Part shown: piece by piece, positions 1 through 9,439 of the stretch | Layout: every line of letters begins with the position of its first letter | Numbering within the stretch: the stretch's first letter is position 1 | Source: Effrenium voratum | Lineage: Eukaryota > Sar > Dinophyceae > Suessiales > Symbiodiniaceae | Reading direction: 5' to 3' | DNA length: 64,000 bases | Assembly (NCBI GenBank): GCA_963377175.1 | Contig: CAUJNA010003299.1 | Span: 648,456-712,455, forward strand | Notes under the pieces: generated by a model | Told to the model about the DNA's origin: nothing | The model's input: only the letters and a program-made list of their open reading frames with translations | Databases searched by the model: none | Translations under genes and position numbers: made by a program

Positions 1-1125
1 CCATCGGCCGAGAGCTCTTCGCCTACCGGTACCGGCTCGGCACGGCCTCGTGGCGCACATGTCCGAGGCCGACATCTACGACCCCCTGTACGGCAGCTTC
101 GTGGGTGACCAGGGCGCCTGGAGCACGGCAAAGGTACTTCACCGTGCCTCGTTGTGAAGCTGCAGTTTGGGGCGCACTTCCAGGCGCCGGGCCTGCCCAA
201 CCAGACGGCAGGAACGGTGGACGTCTACGGCCTGCAGATCCTGGACAACGCTGGAGGCCGGCAACACAGCGGAGGAGGACACAGCGGCCTCGGCCCTGCT
301 GCTGAAGCACGAGTTCCTCGACGGAGGGGCCGACGACGTCACGCTGGCCACCCTGGGCGAGGTGCTGCTGAAGCCGACTCTCAGGAAATTTTCTGGTGCG
401 CTCCAACAGCCAGAGCTTGTGGCCTTGGCCAGCTTTGCGGTGGGAGGCTTCCAGCTGAAGGGCTACGCCACGACCCTGAGCGCCTTCGCCTGGAACATTG
501 TGCGCACCTACACCCTGACGCCGGGGAGACGCTACTCCTTCGTTCGGCTGCCGGTACCGGGGCGTCACCGGCACCTTCCTTGGCACGGCCGCGCAGGGAG
601 TCTGGAGCACGGCGCGCCTGGACTTCTCGGCGCCGCCGCCTTCGGTGGCTTGATCTCCGGGGCACGCTGGACCTGTACAGCCTGCAGATCAGGGCCTCAG
701 CCTTGGAGGGAGAGTCGGTCTCCGTGACGGACCTGCTGGCCGACTCGCTGGCCCTCACGGGCTTGGCCACTGGACGGACTCACCGCGCAGGGCAACGTGG
801 GCTGCGACCAGGTGCTGTGCAACGACGTGAACTGCACCGACGTGTTCACAACGGGCGTGGACGCCTCGGGCGCAGTCTCCGGCGCCGCGTCGGGCAGCTC
901 GCTGAGCATCACCGGGGCGGCCAGCGTGGGCCTGCTGAGCTCGGCTACCGGAATCACCGGCAGCACATTGACGATCAACAACACGGCCAACGCTGGGAAC
1001 TTCACCACGGTGGGCGACGTGTCCACGGGCACGCTGACGGCCTCGGCGCAGCGACGGCGGCAAGCAATGGGCAAGGTTGGCTCATGAATGGGCAAGGTTG
1101 GCTCATGAATGCCCCCCGGTCATAA
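1..1125 (+). pseudogene. Fibre gene fragment (C-terminal half), decayed
   Basis: This stretch matches the middle and distal part of the long fibre genes at 36411-40318 and 53585-57634. It preserves both tandem carbohydrate-binding-like modules and the start of the beta-repeat region (GVDASGAVSG, SSATGITGSTLTINN). The match is spread over all three plus frames, with many small deletions, and it begins inside the first module at the window edge. It breaks off near 1068, where a 22-base direct duplication ending ggctcatgaat follows. The chaperone tail is missing. It is a relic and cannot encode a working fibre. Homology to the other copies is clear; the exact breakpoints are approximate. Confidence 0.85.
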
Positions 1126-1129
1126 CCAC

Positions 1130-1348
1130 TGAGACAAGTGTCCTATAAAACTATGCACACAAATGCATAGCTTCACCGGTCAATTCGTCATGAGGCCGAG
1201 GTCCCAAGCCGACGCCATCGGTCACTTCATATGATACTTTCCCTCACTTTATACCAACCTGCTGCGAAGGCCCCGAATGACCCATAGCGACTCAAGGGAG
1301 GGCGCGTTCCCCAGCAATACAAGTACGTTTCGACCTACTCCTAAGAAA
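1130..1348 (+). other. Relict upstream region of a fibre gene with a small hairpin
   Basis: This short non-coding stretch lies before the fibre start at 1349. It contains an imperfect hairpin (aactatgca at 1149-1157 with tgcatagctt at 1164-1173) followed by tcaccggtca. It also contains a segment (cgtcatgaggccgaggt) that matches the region before the intact fibre starts near 53330 and 58370. The last bases before the start (actactcctaagaaaa-like) are shared with those copies. It is therefore the remains of the fibre leader and not an independent gene. Confidence 0.5.
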
Positions 1349-2130
1349 ATGCTTGAAGGACCTGTCACGGGCAACATCCCGGAGGTCCTGGACAACGGAG
1401 AGGTAACTGACGGCACGCACGTCCCGCAGGGCAGGCTCTGACGCCCTACGCCCAAGTAACTGACCTGCGGTGAACAAGCCTCCGGCAACAACGCGGCGGC
1501 CATCCAGTCCCTGGACGACCGAGTCACCGCCGAGCTGGCCTCCAAGCTGGACAGCAGCGCGCTGGCGCCGGCAATCGCGCCCCTGGCCACGGCGGCGGCC
1601 CTGGCCACCACGGACGGACAGGTGGCCGCGCACGGCAGCAGCATCGCCGCGCTGCAGAGCTCGCTGACCACGGGTCTTTCCAACAAGGCAGACCAGTCGG
1701 CCTTCGACGTGCTGGAGGGCGGTGGCCACGAAGAGCACGCCGGACTGCGTGGACCTGAAGCTGTCCAACTAAGCAACGGCGGCCACGGCTCCATCGCCTC
1801 GGCCAACAACGCCACGCTGGCCACGGTGGCGGCCAACTACGGCCTCAAGACGGCGGTGGACCAGCACTCCCTAGACATAGCGGCGAGGATCACGCCGCTG
1901 GAGGTCGACACCAAGGTGGCTAACGCTCTTCTGGGGGCCGTCGGCCTCCGAGCTTGCAAGTCAAGACGCCTCCATCTCGGGACGCCAGCGCGCTGACCGC
2001 GTATGCCCTGCTCTCGGCCGTCGAGGTGGACTCTAAGATGGCGGCAGCCCTCCTAATCACCACAGCAGCCCTGGACGCCGCCCCTCCTCGGCAAGGCGGA
2101 TGCAAGCGCGCTGGCGGGTTGGACACGCCG
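1349..2130 (+). pseudogene. Fibre gene fragment (N-terminal part), decayed
   Basis: The start matches the fibre starts at 53585 and 58844 (M-L/F-EGPVTGNIPEVLDNGEV). It continues through the alanine-rich coiled-coil shaft (SSLTTGLSNKADQSAFDVL, DIAARITPLEVDTKVANAL). Several one- to few-base deletions and an early stop break the frame, and the match ends around 2130 in a simple repeat. It follows a C-terminal fibre fragment directly, the order expected if a tandem head-to-tail fibre array once existed here and then decayed, as still seen intact at 53585-62948. Confidence 0.85.
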
Positions 2131-2141
2131 CTGGAGGTAGA

Positions 2142-2300
2142 TCCGTCTCGAAAATTTCTTGTTCCCAGGAGAGGCGCTCACCGGGTTGGAGGCGGAAAGA
2201 TCCGTCTCGGGGAATTTCCTATTCCCAGGAAATGAAAAGATCCGTCTCGAAAATTTCTATTCCCAGGCTGGGCTGGAGGCGGAAAGATCCGTCTCGGGTC
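2142..2300. repeat. Short tandem repeat, about four units
   Basis: A unit close to agatccgtctcg-gaaatttctattcccagg recurs about four times with variable linkers (ggaggcggaa). It truncates the fibre fragment before it. No coding function is apparent. Confidence 0.7.
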
Positions 2301-2305
2301 GATAA

Positions 2306-2386
2306 TGATCCGCGCCCGGGTGGAATCGAGCCTGCGGTCTCCGAGCTTCAGAGCTGCAGCGTCTCTTCCAATTGAGCTATGGATCC
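2306..2386 (-). pseudogene. tRNA-like relic, possibly glutamine type
   Basis: Read on the minus strand, the stretch has a good A box (TAGCTCAATTGGAAGAG) and B box (GGCTCGATTCC) at tRNA spacing. A central CTCTGAA would place the anticodon CUG. The anticodon, T and acceptor stems pair poorly, so it is probably a dead tRNA or a tRNA-derived element. A covariance-model scan (tRNAscan-SE) was not possible here. Confidence 0.3.
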
Positions 2387-2393
2387 TTACTAG

Positions 2394-2636
2394 TCAAGCA
2401 CAGAGACTCCAGTGCCAGAGAGCGTCACCAGCTGATAGGCTATCAGGTGGATGCTGCCTTGGGCACGGGCGCTGCCTTGGGCGCTGCCTTGGGTGCTGCC
2501 TTGGGCTTGGGTGGGGGGAGCGCGCTTGCCTTGGGATCATTTTTTTGCTCTTCGGCAGAGGCAGCACAGGCGGCTTGGGCTTGTTACTGCCCGGAGGCCT
2601 GCCTCTAGGCCTTGGCGCCGGTTGCGCTTGCTTCAT
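2394..2636 (-). pseudogene. AT-hook protein relic (PLV copy A)
   Basis: The minus-strand product starts at 2636 and carries RPRGRPPGSNKPKPP, an AT-hook followed by a Lys/Pro/Arg-rich tail. The same kind of protein (KRRGRPLGSKNKPK) sits directly after the minor capsid gene in the larger viral copy at 33385, so gene order is conserved. The tail here is encoded by a short gctgccttggg repeat, and the C terminus has diverged. A DNA-condensing virion protein is a reasonable inference from the AT-hook and location, not proven. Confidence 0.55.
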
Positions 2637-2669
2637 TGGGTTTTTTAATAGGAAATATTTTTTAAATTT

Positions 2670-3262
2670 GGGGGGGATTAGACGTGATCCTAGATCGGTC
2701 AGCCGGAAGCGCATGTGTCTCAGGGTAGTGCCCGTCATCGGAGCCGGTCTCAACGATGGTGCCCGCTCTTCAGCGTTATCTTGGGAGGATGTCGTCCCCA
2801 GATTGCCCAGCACGCGCTGGCGTTGGCCAGCTGGGCGCAGCGCAGGTAGACCTCGTTGTATGCCATCATTCTCACAAATTCAAAGACCTGCCCGCCAGAG
2901 ACAAAGCTCGGGCCGAGCATGTGGTCCACGCTGAAGGTCGGTGCGGCGGCCGGCGAGGTGGGGTAGTCCACAGCGTCTGGTAACTGTGCTGCAGCTCCAG
3001 ATCGTTTAGGATGAGCCGGTTGCTGTCGTAGGCTACGCTCAGGCTGTTCGTGGTCTCGCTGTAGGTGGCAGTAGCGAAGTTGGAGCTGATCCAGGCGGCC
3101 AACCGTGCGCCCGTGTAGGCGCCTTCGGGCAGTAACGCCCAGTTCGATCCGTCGAGAGGAAACTGTCAGCGATTCTGATCTTGTAGACGGCCAGCCGACT
3201 CTCCCAGGTCGACCTCGTCCGAGCCGGCTACTCTTGCGGCTGTCCACGTAGATAGTCGTCAT
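2670..3262 (-). pseudogene. Polinton-type minor capsid protein relic (PLV copy A)
   Basis: The product begins MTTIYVDSRK at 3262, as does the intact gene at 32631. Conserved blocks appear in shifting frames (SNFATATYSETTNSLSVAY, DHMLGPSFVSGGQ, ending MRFRLTDL). At least three frameshifts are present, and the last 20 or so residues are replaced by unrelated AT-rich sequence. The start codon overlaps the stop of the preceding small ORF as ATGA. The parent family is inferred from the pattern of an N-terminal D-S-R motif and a C-terminal FRLTD motif seen in Polinton virion proteins. Confidence 0.75.
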
Positions 3263-3408
3263 CCTTTTTCCAAGGAAGCCGCTCTGCGGACGACGGGCGG
3301 GTGGACGGCTGCAACGGAGGTGCAGCAGGAGATGTTCTCACACCTCGCGTTGATCAGAGTGGAGCTGGCGAACAGCTTCTGGCCCAGGAAGCTGAGCGCC
3401 GCTCCCAT
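3259..3408 (-). CDS. Small conserved ORF between packaging ATPase and minor capsid gene
   Basis: A 49-residue product starts at 3408 (MGAALSFLGQKLF) and ends at a TGA overlapping the minor capsid ATG. The second viral copy has the same frame at 32464 (MRAVLTFLGQKLF). Differences between the copies in the shared core fall largely at silent positions of this frame, which suggests it was translated. Here it reads in frame with the ATPase through a frameshift, so the long ORF is artificially joined. No known family was recognised. Confidence 0.4.
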   Translation of the reverse strand: MGAALSFLGQKLFASSTLINARCENISCCTSVAAVHPPVVRRAASLEKG

Positions 3409-4185
3409 CGGCTTCTTTTTCCAATGCGAACGCTCTTCGAAGCGCAAGTAGAACATCTCATTCTTTGGCTTGAGGTAGTGCACGAAGAGGAAGCTGTAGG
3501 GGTCCCTGGTCGCCTGCTCGTAGATCCTGCGCAGCTTGTCCTTTGGCAGCAGGGCGCTGAGCTCTTCGATGACGGCGTCCAGCTCGTGCTGGTTGCGCAG
3601 CCTCCAGCTGCAGAGGAACTGCTGATTGACCCGCACGGCTGCGCTGATGAGCCTCAGCTTCTGGGAGCTCACCCAGGTGCTGATCTGCATGTGCCTGCCC
3701 CAATGATTGGGTTTATGCAGTTGCGGCATATCCGCTACATCGTCCAGGATGATCAGCACCTGATACAGTTTCTTCATCTCCATCTTCTTGGATGTCTCGG
3801 TGATCTTGCGCTGCCTCTGGATGATGCCCCGCAGCGCCGCCTCGTCCCAGTCCTCCCAGTAGGCCTGCTCTTTCTCCGTGTTCACCCCCAGGTCCTGCTC
3901 TATGTACTTTTTGACGGGGACCCAACCATCGTCGATCGCAATTGAAGGACTGAAGATGTAGATCCTTTCGAAGACGCCCCTCTGCTCCAGAATCATGCTG
4001 ATCAGAGCCACGGTTTTGCCGGACTTGCTGGGGCCGAGGAAGATACCTGTGCATGGGACCAGGGCCACCACGGGGTCCGAGGATTGTTTGCTGCTGTATT
4101 CTGGCGTGGGGAATACCTTGATCTTCCCCATTCGTTCCTTTGCCTTACTTGCCAAATTCGAAGCCCAGCGCGGCGGTGCGTTCAT
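3403..4185 (-). CDS. FtsK/HerA-type genome-packaging ATPase (PLV copy A)
   Basis: This is the DNA-packaging motor ATPase of Polinton-like and related double-jelly-roll viruses. The Walker A motif is GPSKSGKT at about residues 50-57, and the Walker B is LIILDDVAD near residue 145. A conserved STWVSSQKLRLIS stretch follows (sensor/arginine region), then the C-terminal FLFVHYLKPKNEMFYLRFEERSH. About 260 residues is typical of the family. The start at 4185 was chosen as the first Met; Met at about 4131 (MGKIKVFPTPEY) is an alternative. The frame is open until it slips into the following small ORF, so the last residues are altered. The same gene recurs at 31756. Confidence 0.85.
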
Positions 4186-4315
4186 CCTGCTGGCCTCCGG
4201 TAGTCTCTGCCGCGGCGGGCGGGCTGGCGCCTGTGGGTTTTAAACAACTCGGCGCCTACACAGCTGCCTCTATTCTGGCGCGTTCATTTGCGTCGCCGCT
4301 TGCCGGGACGTGTAA

Positions 4316-5160
4316 GAAAACACCAAGAGTGTTCAGCGATGACGCTGTGCGCCGACCTGTGAAGAAGTGCCCGCACGGGCGACAGCGGGCTCTGTGCCGC
4401 GACTGCGGCGGGTCGTCCTTCTGCGAGCATGGCGACTGCGGCACCGGTGCCGCGAGTGCGGCGGCGCATCGGTCTGCGAGCATGGGCGACTGCGGCGCCG
4501 GCGCCGCGAGTGCGGCGGCTCGTCCTTCTGCGAGCGTGGGCGGCTGCGGCACCAGTGCCGCGAGTGCGGCGGCGTGTCGGTCTGCGAGCATGGGCGGCTG
4601 CGGTACCAGTGTGGGCGACAGCGGCGTCGGTGCAGCGACTGCGGCGGCGCGGCAATCTGTCAGCACAGGCGACAGCGGGCGCACTGCCGCGACTGGGCAA
4701 TTTTGTGTGTCAAATCCAGGGCTGTCCTCGGCAAGATCTCCCGTTTTCCGCGGCGCGGAGCCTGCGACATATGCGAACGATGCACGACAACCCCGCTCGG
4801 TGAGTAAGGAGCTCGAGGTGCACCAAGCGCTCTGCGACGCGCTGATCACCTTTGAGTACCAGCACTACCTGCCCTTCCGCGGCTGCGGGTTGGGTCGGAG
4901 ACGGCCCACGCCTTCGCGGACTTTGCCCTGCAGCCCCCTGGGCTGGAAGTTGACGAGGAACACAACGCCTATACGACCCCAGCCGCGACGCCAGCGTGGC
5001 GCTCGGCAGCGGCCACAAGCTGCTAGTGCTGCGCTACAACCCGGACGCCTTCAAGACGCCGGCGTGACGCGGCGACCACCAAGAAGGAGCGCACGCGCAG
5101 CCTGCTGGGCGAGCTGTTGGCGCGCGAGCCGGAGGCGCCTTCACCCGCTGGTTTGATACT
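4316..5160 (+). pseudogene. CxxHG zinc-repeat protein with nuclease-like domain, broken
   Basis: The gene is divergent from the ATPase. It begins KKCPHGRQRALCRDCGG and continues as about six repeats of the form C-R-E-C-G-G-x-S-x-C-E-H-G-R, each with paired Cys and His for zinc. The repeats shift frame at about 4430. They are followed by a finger-like CQIQGCPRQDLPF stretch, then EYQHYLPFRGCGL, LEVDEEHN and LLVLRYNPDAFK. That last order resembles the nuclease-like domain that follows such repeats in proteins of large algal viruses and stramenopiles, with E-x-D-E as candidate metal ligands. This assignment is from memory of the family. At least three frameshifts make it a relic. Confidence 0.55.
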
Positions 5161-5439
5161 GGTTCGCCCAACCTGTTGGTTTTCCGAGGACCCCAAACCC
5201 TAACCCAAAAAGGGCTTCGTTAGAGTCTGGGAATTGCCCCTCCCCTGAAGAACGCCTCAAAACTGTTTTTTTCCGACAGAGCCTGCACAATGCCTAAAAG
5301 CCAGTTTTTTTCGCTCGACCAGGATCAGGCAATTCCGCCTGAGTGTGATCAAGCAGTTTTTGCACCAAAAAGGGTCCAATCAAGGTAGGCCTGAGCAATG
5401 CCTGAAAGCCAGTTTTTTCGCAAAGGAGGCGCCAGGTGC
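5161..5439. repeat. Intergenic spacer with an imperfect direct repeat
   Basis: No gene is seen. A 31-base unit (gcctgcacaatgcctaaaag then ccagttttttt) at 5281-5311 recurs at 5391-5421 with few changes. A lone aaaccctaaccc near 5202 is too short to count as telomere. Confidence 0.5.
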
Positions 5440-6230
5440 CTCACAGCCGCCGGCCTGCCCCGTCTCGTCAGCGGCCCGCCGCGTTGCCGCTGCCCTGCGG
5501 CGCCGGCAGCGCCAGCTTCAGCAAGTCCCGGCCTCCGTGCTCCGGACGGTCATGGAGTCCACGAGCTGCTGCACGTCGCCGTACGAGAGTTGAAGCCTCG
5601 CCGCGTTCGTCGGCGCTCGGAAGGCGCCCGCGTCCTCCACCGCCTTCATGCGCCGGTCCGTGAGGTCCTTGTTGTGCTGGAACTTGTCGGCGTTGTCTTG
5701 GAGGACCTGAGCTCTGTGGCCGGCTGCTCCACGTCCTCGGGCGCGCCTACACCGTCTCGCGCGGCCGCCGCTCAAAGCGGTCGCTCCACTGCCCGCCCTT
5801 GCGCGCCACCCTCGTGGTCAGCGTCTGGACGCCTCCGTCCACCACGGCCGGGCGTTGCGGTCCTCGGGCCGCTTCGTGCGGCGCACGGCCTCGGGCAGCT
5901 CCCGGTCCAGCGTGGCGAACTCGTTGCCCAGGTCTCACAAAGTTCTTGTCGCCCCCCGTCAGCTCCTGCGCGGCGCCTCGGCATTCTTGTTCTGCAGGGA
6001 TTCCAGGCCTCCCGAGTGAAGACGTCCATCACCAGGCCGTACCTTGTCTTCCGGGTGTTCTGGCTGAAGTCGATGAGGTCGGCTGCAGCCGGTCGTTCGG
6101 CCCTCGGCGGCTTGCCCAGTCGGCCTCAGTGCCTCGAAGGCCACGGCCTCGCGCTGCTCGCACGTGGGTCCCGCACGTTGAAGTCGTCGGCCAGGTCCCT
6201 TAGCGCCTCCATGTTTACTCAGACGCTGGT
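5440..6230 (-). pseudogene. Retroviral-type (rve) integrase relic of a different family
   Basis: On the minus strand, blocks in shifting frames read YGLVMDVFTREAWN (first catalytic Asp region), LQNKNAEA, GNEFATLDRELPEAV, TKRPEDRN (second acidic region), then NADKFQHNKDLT. This matches the integrase core common in dinoflagellate LTR-type retroelements. It differs from the viral integrases at 40324 and 62954, which have QVDLADM and DDGAEF. Several frameshifts are present. It follows the fibre tail fragment directly, so two unrelated elements are joined here. The family call is inference from motif order. Confidence 0.5.
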
Positions 6231-6500
6231 GAGGTGCGAGTAGTTGAGGGTGACCATCTCCGTGCCGTCGCTCCACCGGGCGGTGCCCGTCAGGTTCTTG
6301 CGAAGTCGTCCGAGGCGAAGCCCAGCCTCATGTCCTCGTTCATGTCCGGGCGTTTGTGCTGCTTGGCTCTGCCACGTCGGCCTCGGCCATCTCCGTCTTC
6401 ACCCGGCTGTCCGACAAATTCGTGCTCGTGTTGCAGACCACGTTGCCCGTGCTGCCTGCGATCACGAGGCAGCCGGGGTTCCTCACAAAGTGAGGCCGGC
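6231..6500 (-). pseudogene. Fibre C-terminal chaperone fragment, minus strand
   Basis: The minus strand reads NPGCLVIAG, NTGNVVCN, then NLSDSRVKTEMAEAD, the S74 chaperone signature, then KRPDMNEDMRLGFASDDF and NLTGTARWSDGTEMVTL. These are the same blocks as the ends of the full fibre genes. It is truncated at both ends, has internal deletions, and is inverted relative to the fragments at 1-2130. It shows that fibre sequence has been copied in both orientations. Confidence 0.8.
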
Positions 6501-6527
6501 TCCGCGGCTTCGGTCTTGGAGCCTGCA

Positions 6528-6580
6528 CCAGGCCCGCACCAGGCCCGCACCAGGCCCGCACCAGGCCGCGCCAGGGTTTT
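6528..6580. repeat. 12-base minisatellite, about four units
   Basis: The unit gcaccaggcccg repeats four times at the edge of the fibre fragment. It is a plain tandem repeat with no other signal. Confidence 0.85.
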
Positions 6581-6850
6581 TTGGAAGTACCGTGATGATT
6601 TGACCGGTGGCGCCGGTCAATCGCGAGACTGCGCACGACGCTCGAAAATAATCACCGAAAATTTCGGCAGTTCACCGAAAATTTCGCTTCGAGACCGTCC
6701 TCGGGTGGCGCGGGCTCCAGGCTGGTGCGCTTGCCGCCACATAGCATGCGCTCGGCTAACATCCTTCACTTCATGGTCCAGGTAGTGATACCTATAGTGT
6801 AGTGCAGAAACTATGCACGGCGTACATAGTTTCACCGGTCACATAAAAGC
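6581..6850. other. Spacer with duplicated 15-mer and a hairpin shared with 1149-1182
   Basis: No gene is seen. The string tcaccgaaaatttcg occurs twice (about 6649 and 6671). A hairpin, aaactatg (6808) with catagttt (6825), is followed by tcaccggtc, the same arrangement as at 1149-1182. The shared hairpin may be an old terminal or promoter piece of the viral element. Confidence 0.45.
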
Positions 6851-7216
6851 GTGCTACAGTCCTCCCCAGGGAGGACTGGAATGGGAAGAATTCCGACCTC
6901 GGTGGGAGACTGCAAATGGATTCTGGCAAGAGCCGCCTTGGAATCTTCGGAGGCCGAATCCGAAGAAGAGCCACCAGAGGAACAGGCGTGCTCGCCAGTT
7001 CTCTCGCCTTGCACGCAAGAGCCAGCCCTTGCAGTCGACTCCATTGGCGTCCGCCTGGCGCCCTGGGGATCCGTGCATGCCGTGCAGTGCACTCACGGCA
7101 ACTCAGTACAGACATCTTGCGGCCTGCACCTCAAGCATTGCTCGTACCCGGTGCATCAGATTCACCCCGACATGCAGCTCTGCAAACGCAAGGCGCGCAT
7201 GGCCGTGCTGTGCTAA
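6851..7216 (+). CDS. Small Cys/His-rich ORF before the CCCH retroelement, unrecognised
   Basis: This is a 121-residue ORF. It has a central acidic stretch (ESSEAESEEEPPEEQ) and a C-terminal half rich in Cys and His (VQCTHGNSVQTSCG, KHCSYPVHQ, QLCKRKAR) that could bind zinc. It lies directly upstream of, and on the same strand as, the gag-like region of the next retroelement, so it may be that element's first ORF. No family was recognised, and chance openness in GC-rich DNA cannot be ruled out. Confidence 0.3.
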   Translation: MLQSSPGRTGMGRIPTSVGDCKWILARAALESSEAESEEEPPEEQACSPVLSPCTQEPALAVDSIGVRLAPWGSVHAVQCTHGNSVQTSCGLHLKHCSYPVHQIHPDMQLCKRKARMAVLC

Positions 7217-7417
7217 AATCAACGCTCATGCGCCGCCTTGACTCACACAACACCGCCGAGACTTGACACGAGTCGATCACTTAGGTACGCCTTTTCGAGG
7301 TCGGCGACTCAGCAGTGCTCAAGTGCCGGTCCAGTGCCTGCCATCTGCACTAACTGTACGCATTCGCAGCTATCCTTTTTTCCGCTCAAACCGCCCTCAA
7401 AGCATTCATTACTAATG

Positions 7418-8566
7418 CACATGGACCGCGATCGGCTACAAGATCCTGTCCCTGAAGGCCTGCGGGACCTCGTTTTGGCCAGAGGTTTCGACTGCCCGTC
7501 TGACTTCGCCTTCGCCTTCCCCAACATTGCGGACTTGCAGCCTTTCATAGTTTCTGCTGGACAGCCTAGTGTGGCAGCAGCGCGCCTTAGGAAAGCCCTA
7601 GCCGAGTGCCATCGGCTCAGCCTGCGCTCAGACCGCCAGTTCCGGATCGCCATGCATGCAGCCCAATCAACTCGCATCTTGGGCAGAGCACTTGCCACCC
7701 AAGCTCACATCCGAACGCGTGTCCAGCCTGATAGAAGCCTTCAAATCCAACTACCCAGGTGAGCTGCTGGACGCGGACACCACGCCGTCCATCCGCCTTC
7801 TGAGCCTCGTGCACAAGCCCGGGCAGTCCCTGAAGTGGGTGCCCTGGCAGTATCGCCTCTCATCACGGCAATACCAGGAACGCATGGAAGCAAAGTCGGC
7901 CCGAGCCGTTCGCTTGGAGTTGCAGCTCCTGAGCCAGGCCTTTTTCGACGACACACCAGAAGTCTCTGTGGAGCACCACTCGCTGGCAGCGGGATGGCTC
8001 ACCCGTATCCAGACCGTGTTTCGCAAGGCCCTAGCCCTGTGCCAAGCAGCGCACCTGTCGAACCTCAAGGCCTTCGACAAGAAGATAGCCGATCTGTGTC
8101 TCACACAGCCAGATCCAAACCTAGCCTTCGCACGGTGAATACCCAAGAGCTTCTGTCGGTCTGGGCAGCCATATCCGACCTTCTGGGGCAGCAATGGTCC
8201 CTACATGATGCCTTGTACGAACTGACACATGAGAAACGATGTGCACAGCCTTCTACAATTGCGCCCAAAAATGTCCAAGCCATCCGTCCACGCCCCGCAA
8301 CACCAAGGCAAAGGGCACCCAAGCGCGACCTTAAGCCAACCCGCACGCCTTCACGCCCCACCAAGAAAGGCAAGGGCAAATCCAAAGGAGCCTCGCCTTC
8401 GCCAAAGCCTAAGGCAGATTGGTGCACTACATATAAAGGTAGAGAGGTTTGCCGGCGCTACCAGACGGGCAGTTGCACTAATGACCACTGCCCTTTCGCC
8501 CACGTGTGTGCCATAGTAGGCTGCCAGCAAAAGCATCCCGCCATGGATCACAATAAACACACGTGA
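7418..8566 (+). pseudogene. Gag-like protein with CCCH zinc finger
   Basis: The reading passes through three frames. The first part (MDRDRLQDPVPEGLRDLVL, FPNIADLQPF) leads into SLKWVPWQYRLSSRQYQER and a helical stretch. It then continues to a basic Lys/Pro/Arg tail (near 8280-8420) and a finger C-x7-C-x4-C-x3-H (VCRRYQTGSC...CPFAH) at about 8445-8490, ending at 8566. CCCH fingers bind RNA, which fits a gag-like packaging protein. Frameshifts fall near 7700 and 8140. The element role is inferred from position before the methyltransferase-like and RT parts. Confidence 0.55.
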
Positions 8567-8754
8567 AACAGCCCGGATCTTGGACCGGCACAGGATCGGG
8601 CAGCCATGCCTCCGCCGGCCTTGCCCCACGACGGGACTCATGAACCGTGTTCACCCTCGCAGGGGCCAGGGCGAACGGCCCTCACCAGCCCTAGGCCAAA
8701 GCCACATGCGCCCGCCCAGGCAAGCTCATCGGACTCACAGTTGCATCCAGCCTC

Positions 8755-9420
8755 AAAGCGGCTTTTTTTTGGACGTGTTTGCAGGTAGACTGCACCCAGT
8801 GACGTCGCGTCACTAGCCTTGGCCTTGACTGCTTTGAGCCTTTTGACCTAGATGGTGACGCTGCGCACAACATCCTGGATGACAGCGTCTTCGAGGCACT
8901 CCTCAGACTCTGCTGGTCAGGAATCGTGGCGATCATGCTTGCCCCGCCTTGCAAAGAGTACTCCAGACTCAAACTTCGCCCGGGCGGGCCCAAAGCCTTG
9001 AGAACGCCGCAGCACATGGACGGGGTCCCCGGCCTTTCGCCTGCACAGCGTAAAAAATTGCTGAATAGCAAAACCATCCACGACCGTGGTAGAGCCCTGT
9101 TCAGAGCAGTGGTCTCCAAAGGGGGCGTGGGCATTTGGGAGCAGCCACCATCAGCCATGTCCTGGTTGGAAGAGGCTAACTTCCAAATGCTACGCGATCA
9201 CCAGTGTGCCCTGGTGTGGGTAGATGCCTGCATGCACGACAAAGCCTTCGCTAAGTCATGGGCATTCGGCAGCAACAGTTCGAAGGTACGGGCCCTGCAG
9301 GCCCGCTGCAATCACTCCCACAAGCATCAAAGTATTGCAGGAGTGAAGGAACAAGGGGTATACCTCAGCACACTAACTGCAGAATACCCCCCTTCCCTGG
9401 CCCTGCAATTGCCCAAATAG
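8755..9420 (+). pseudogene. Cytosine methyltransferase-like domain of the CCCH retroelement
   Basis: A motif I-like FLDVFAG lies near 8770. After a frameshift and stops it is followed by LAPPCKEYSRL near 8940 (like motif IV, P-P-C), a conserved LRPGGPKALRTPQHMDG, and GIWEQPPSAMSW near 9135 (like motif VI). The open part is 8926-9420. Spacing of these three blocks fits a Rossmann-type DNA methyltransferase fold. However, the glutamate motif is E-Q-P and not E-N-V, so catalytic activity is doubtful even in an intact copy. It sits between gag-like and RT parts, as if captured by the element. Confidence 0.45.
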
Positions 9421-9439
9421 GCGTAGGAAGGGTAAGTAA

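Noticed and set aside
5200..5215. Telomere-like aaaccctaaccc
   Set aside because: Fewer than two units with no array; expected by chance in this much sequence.
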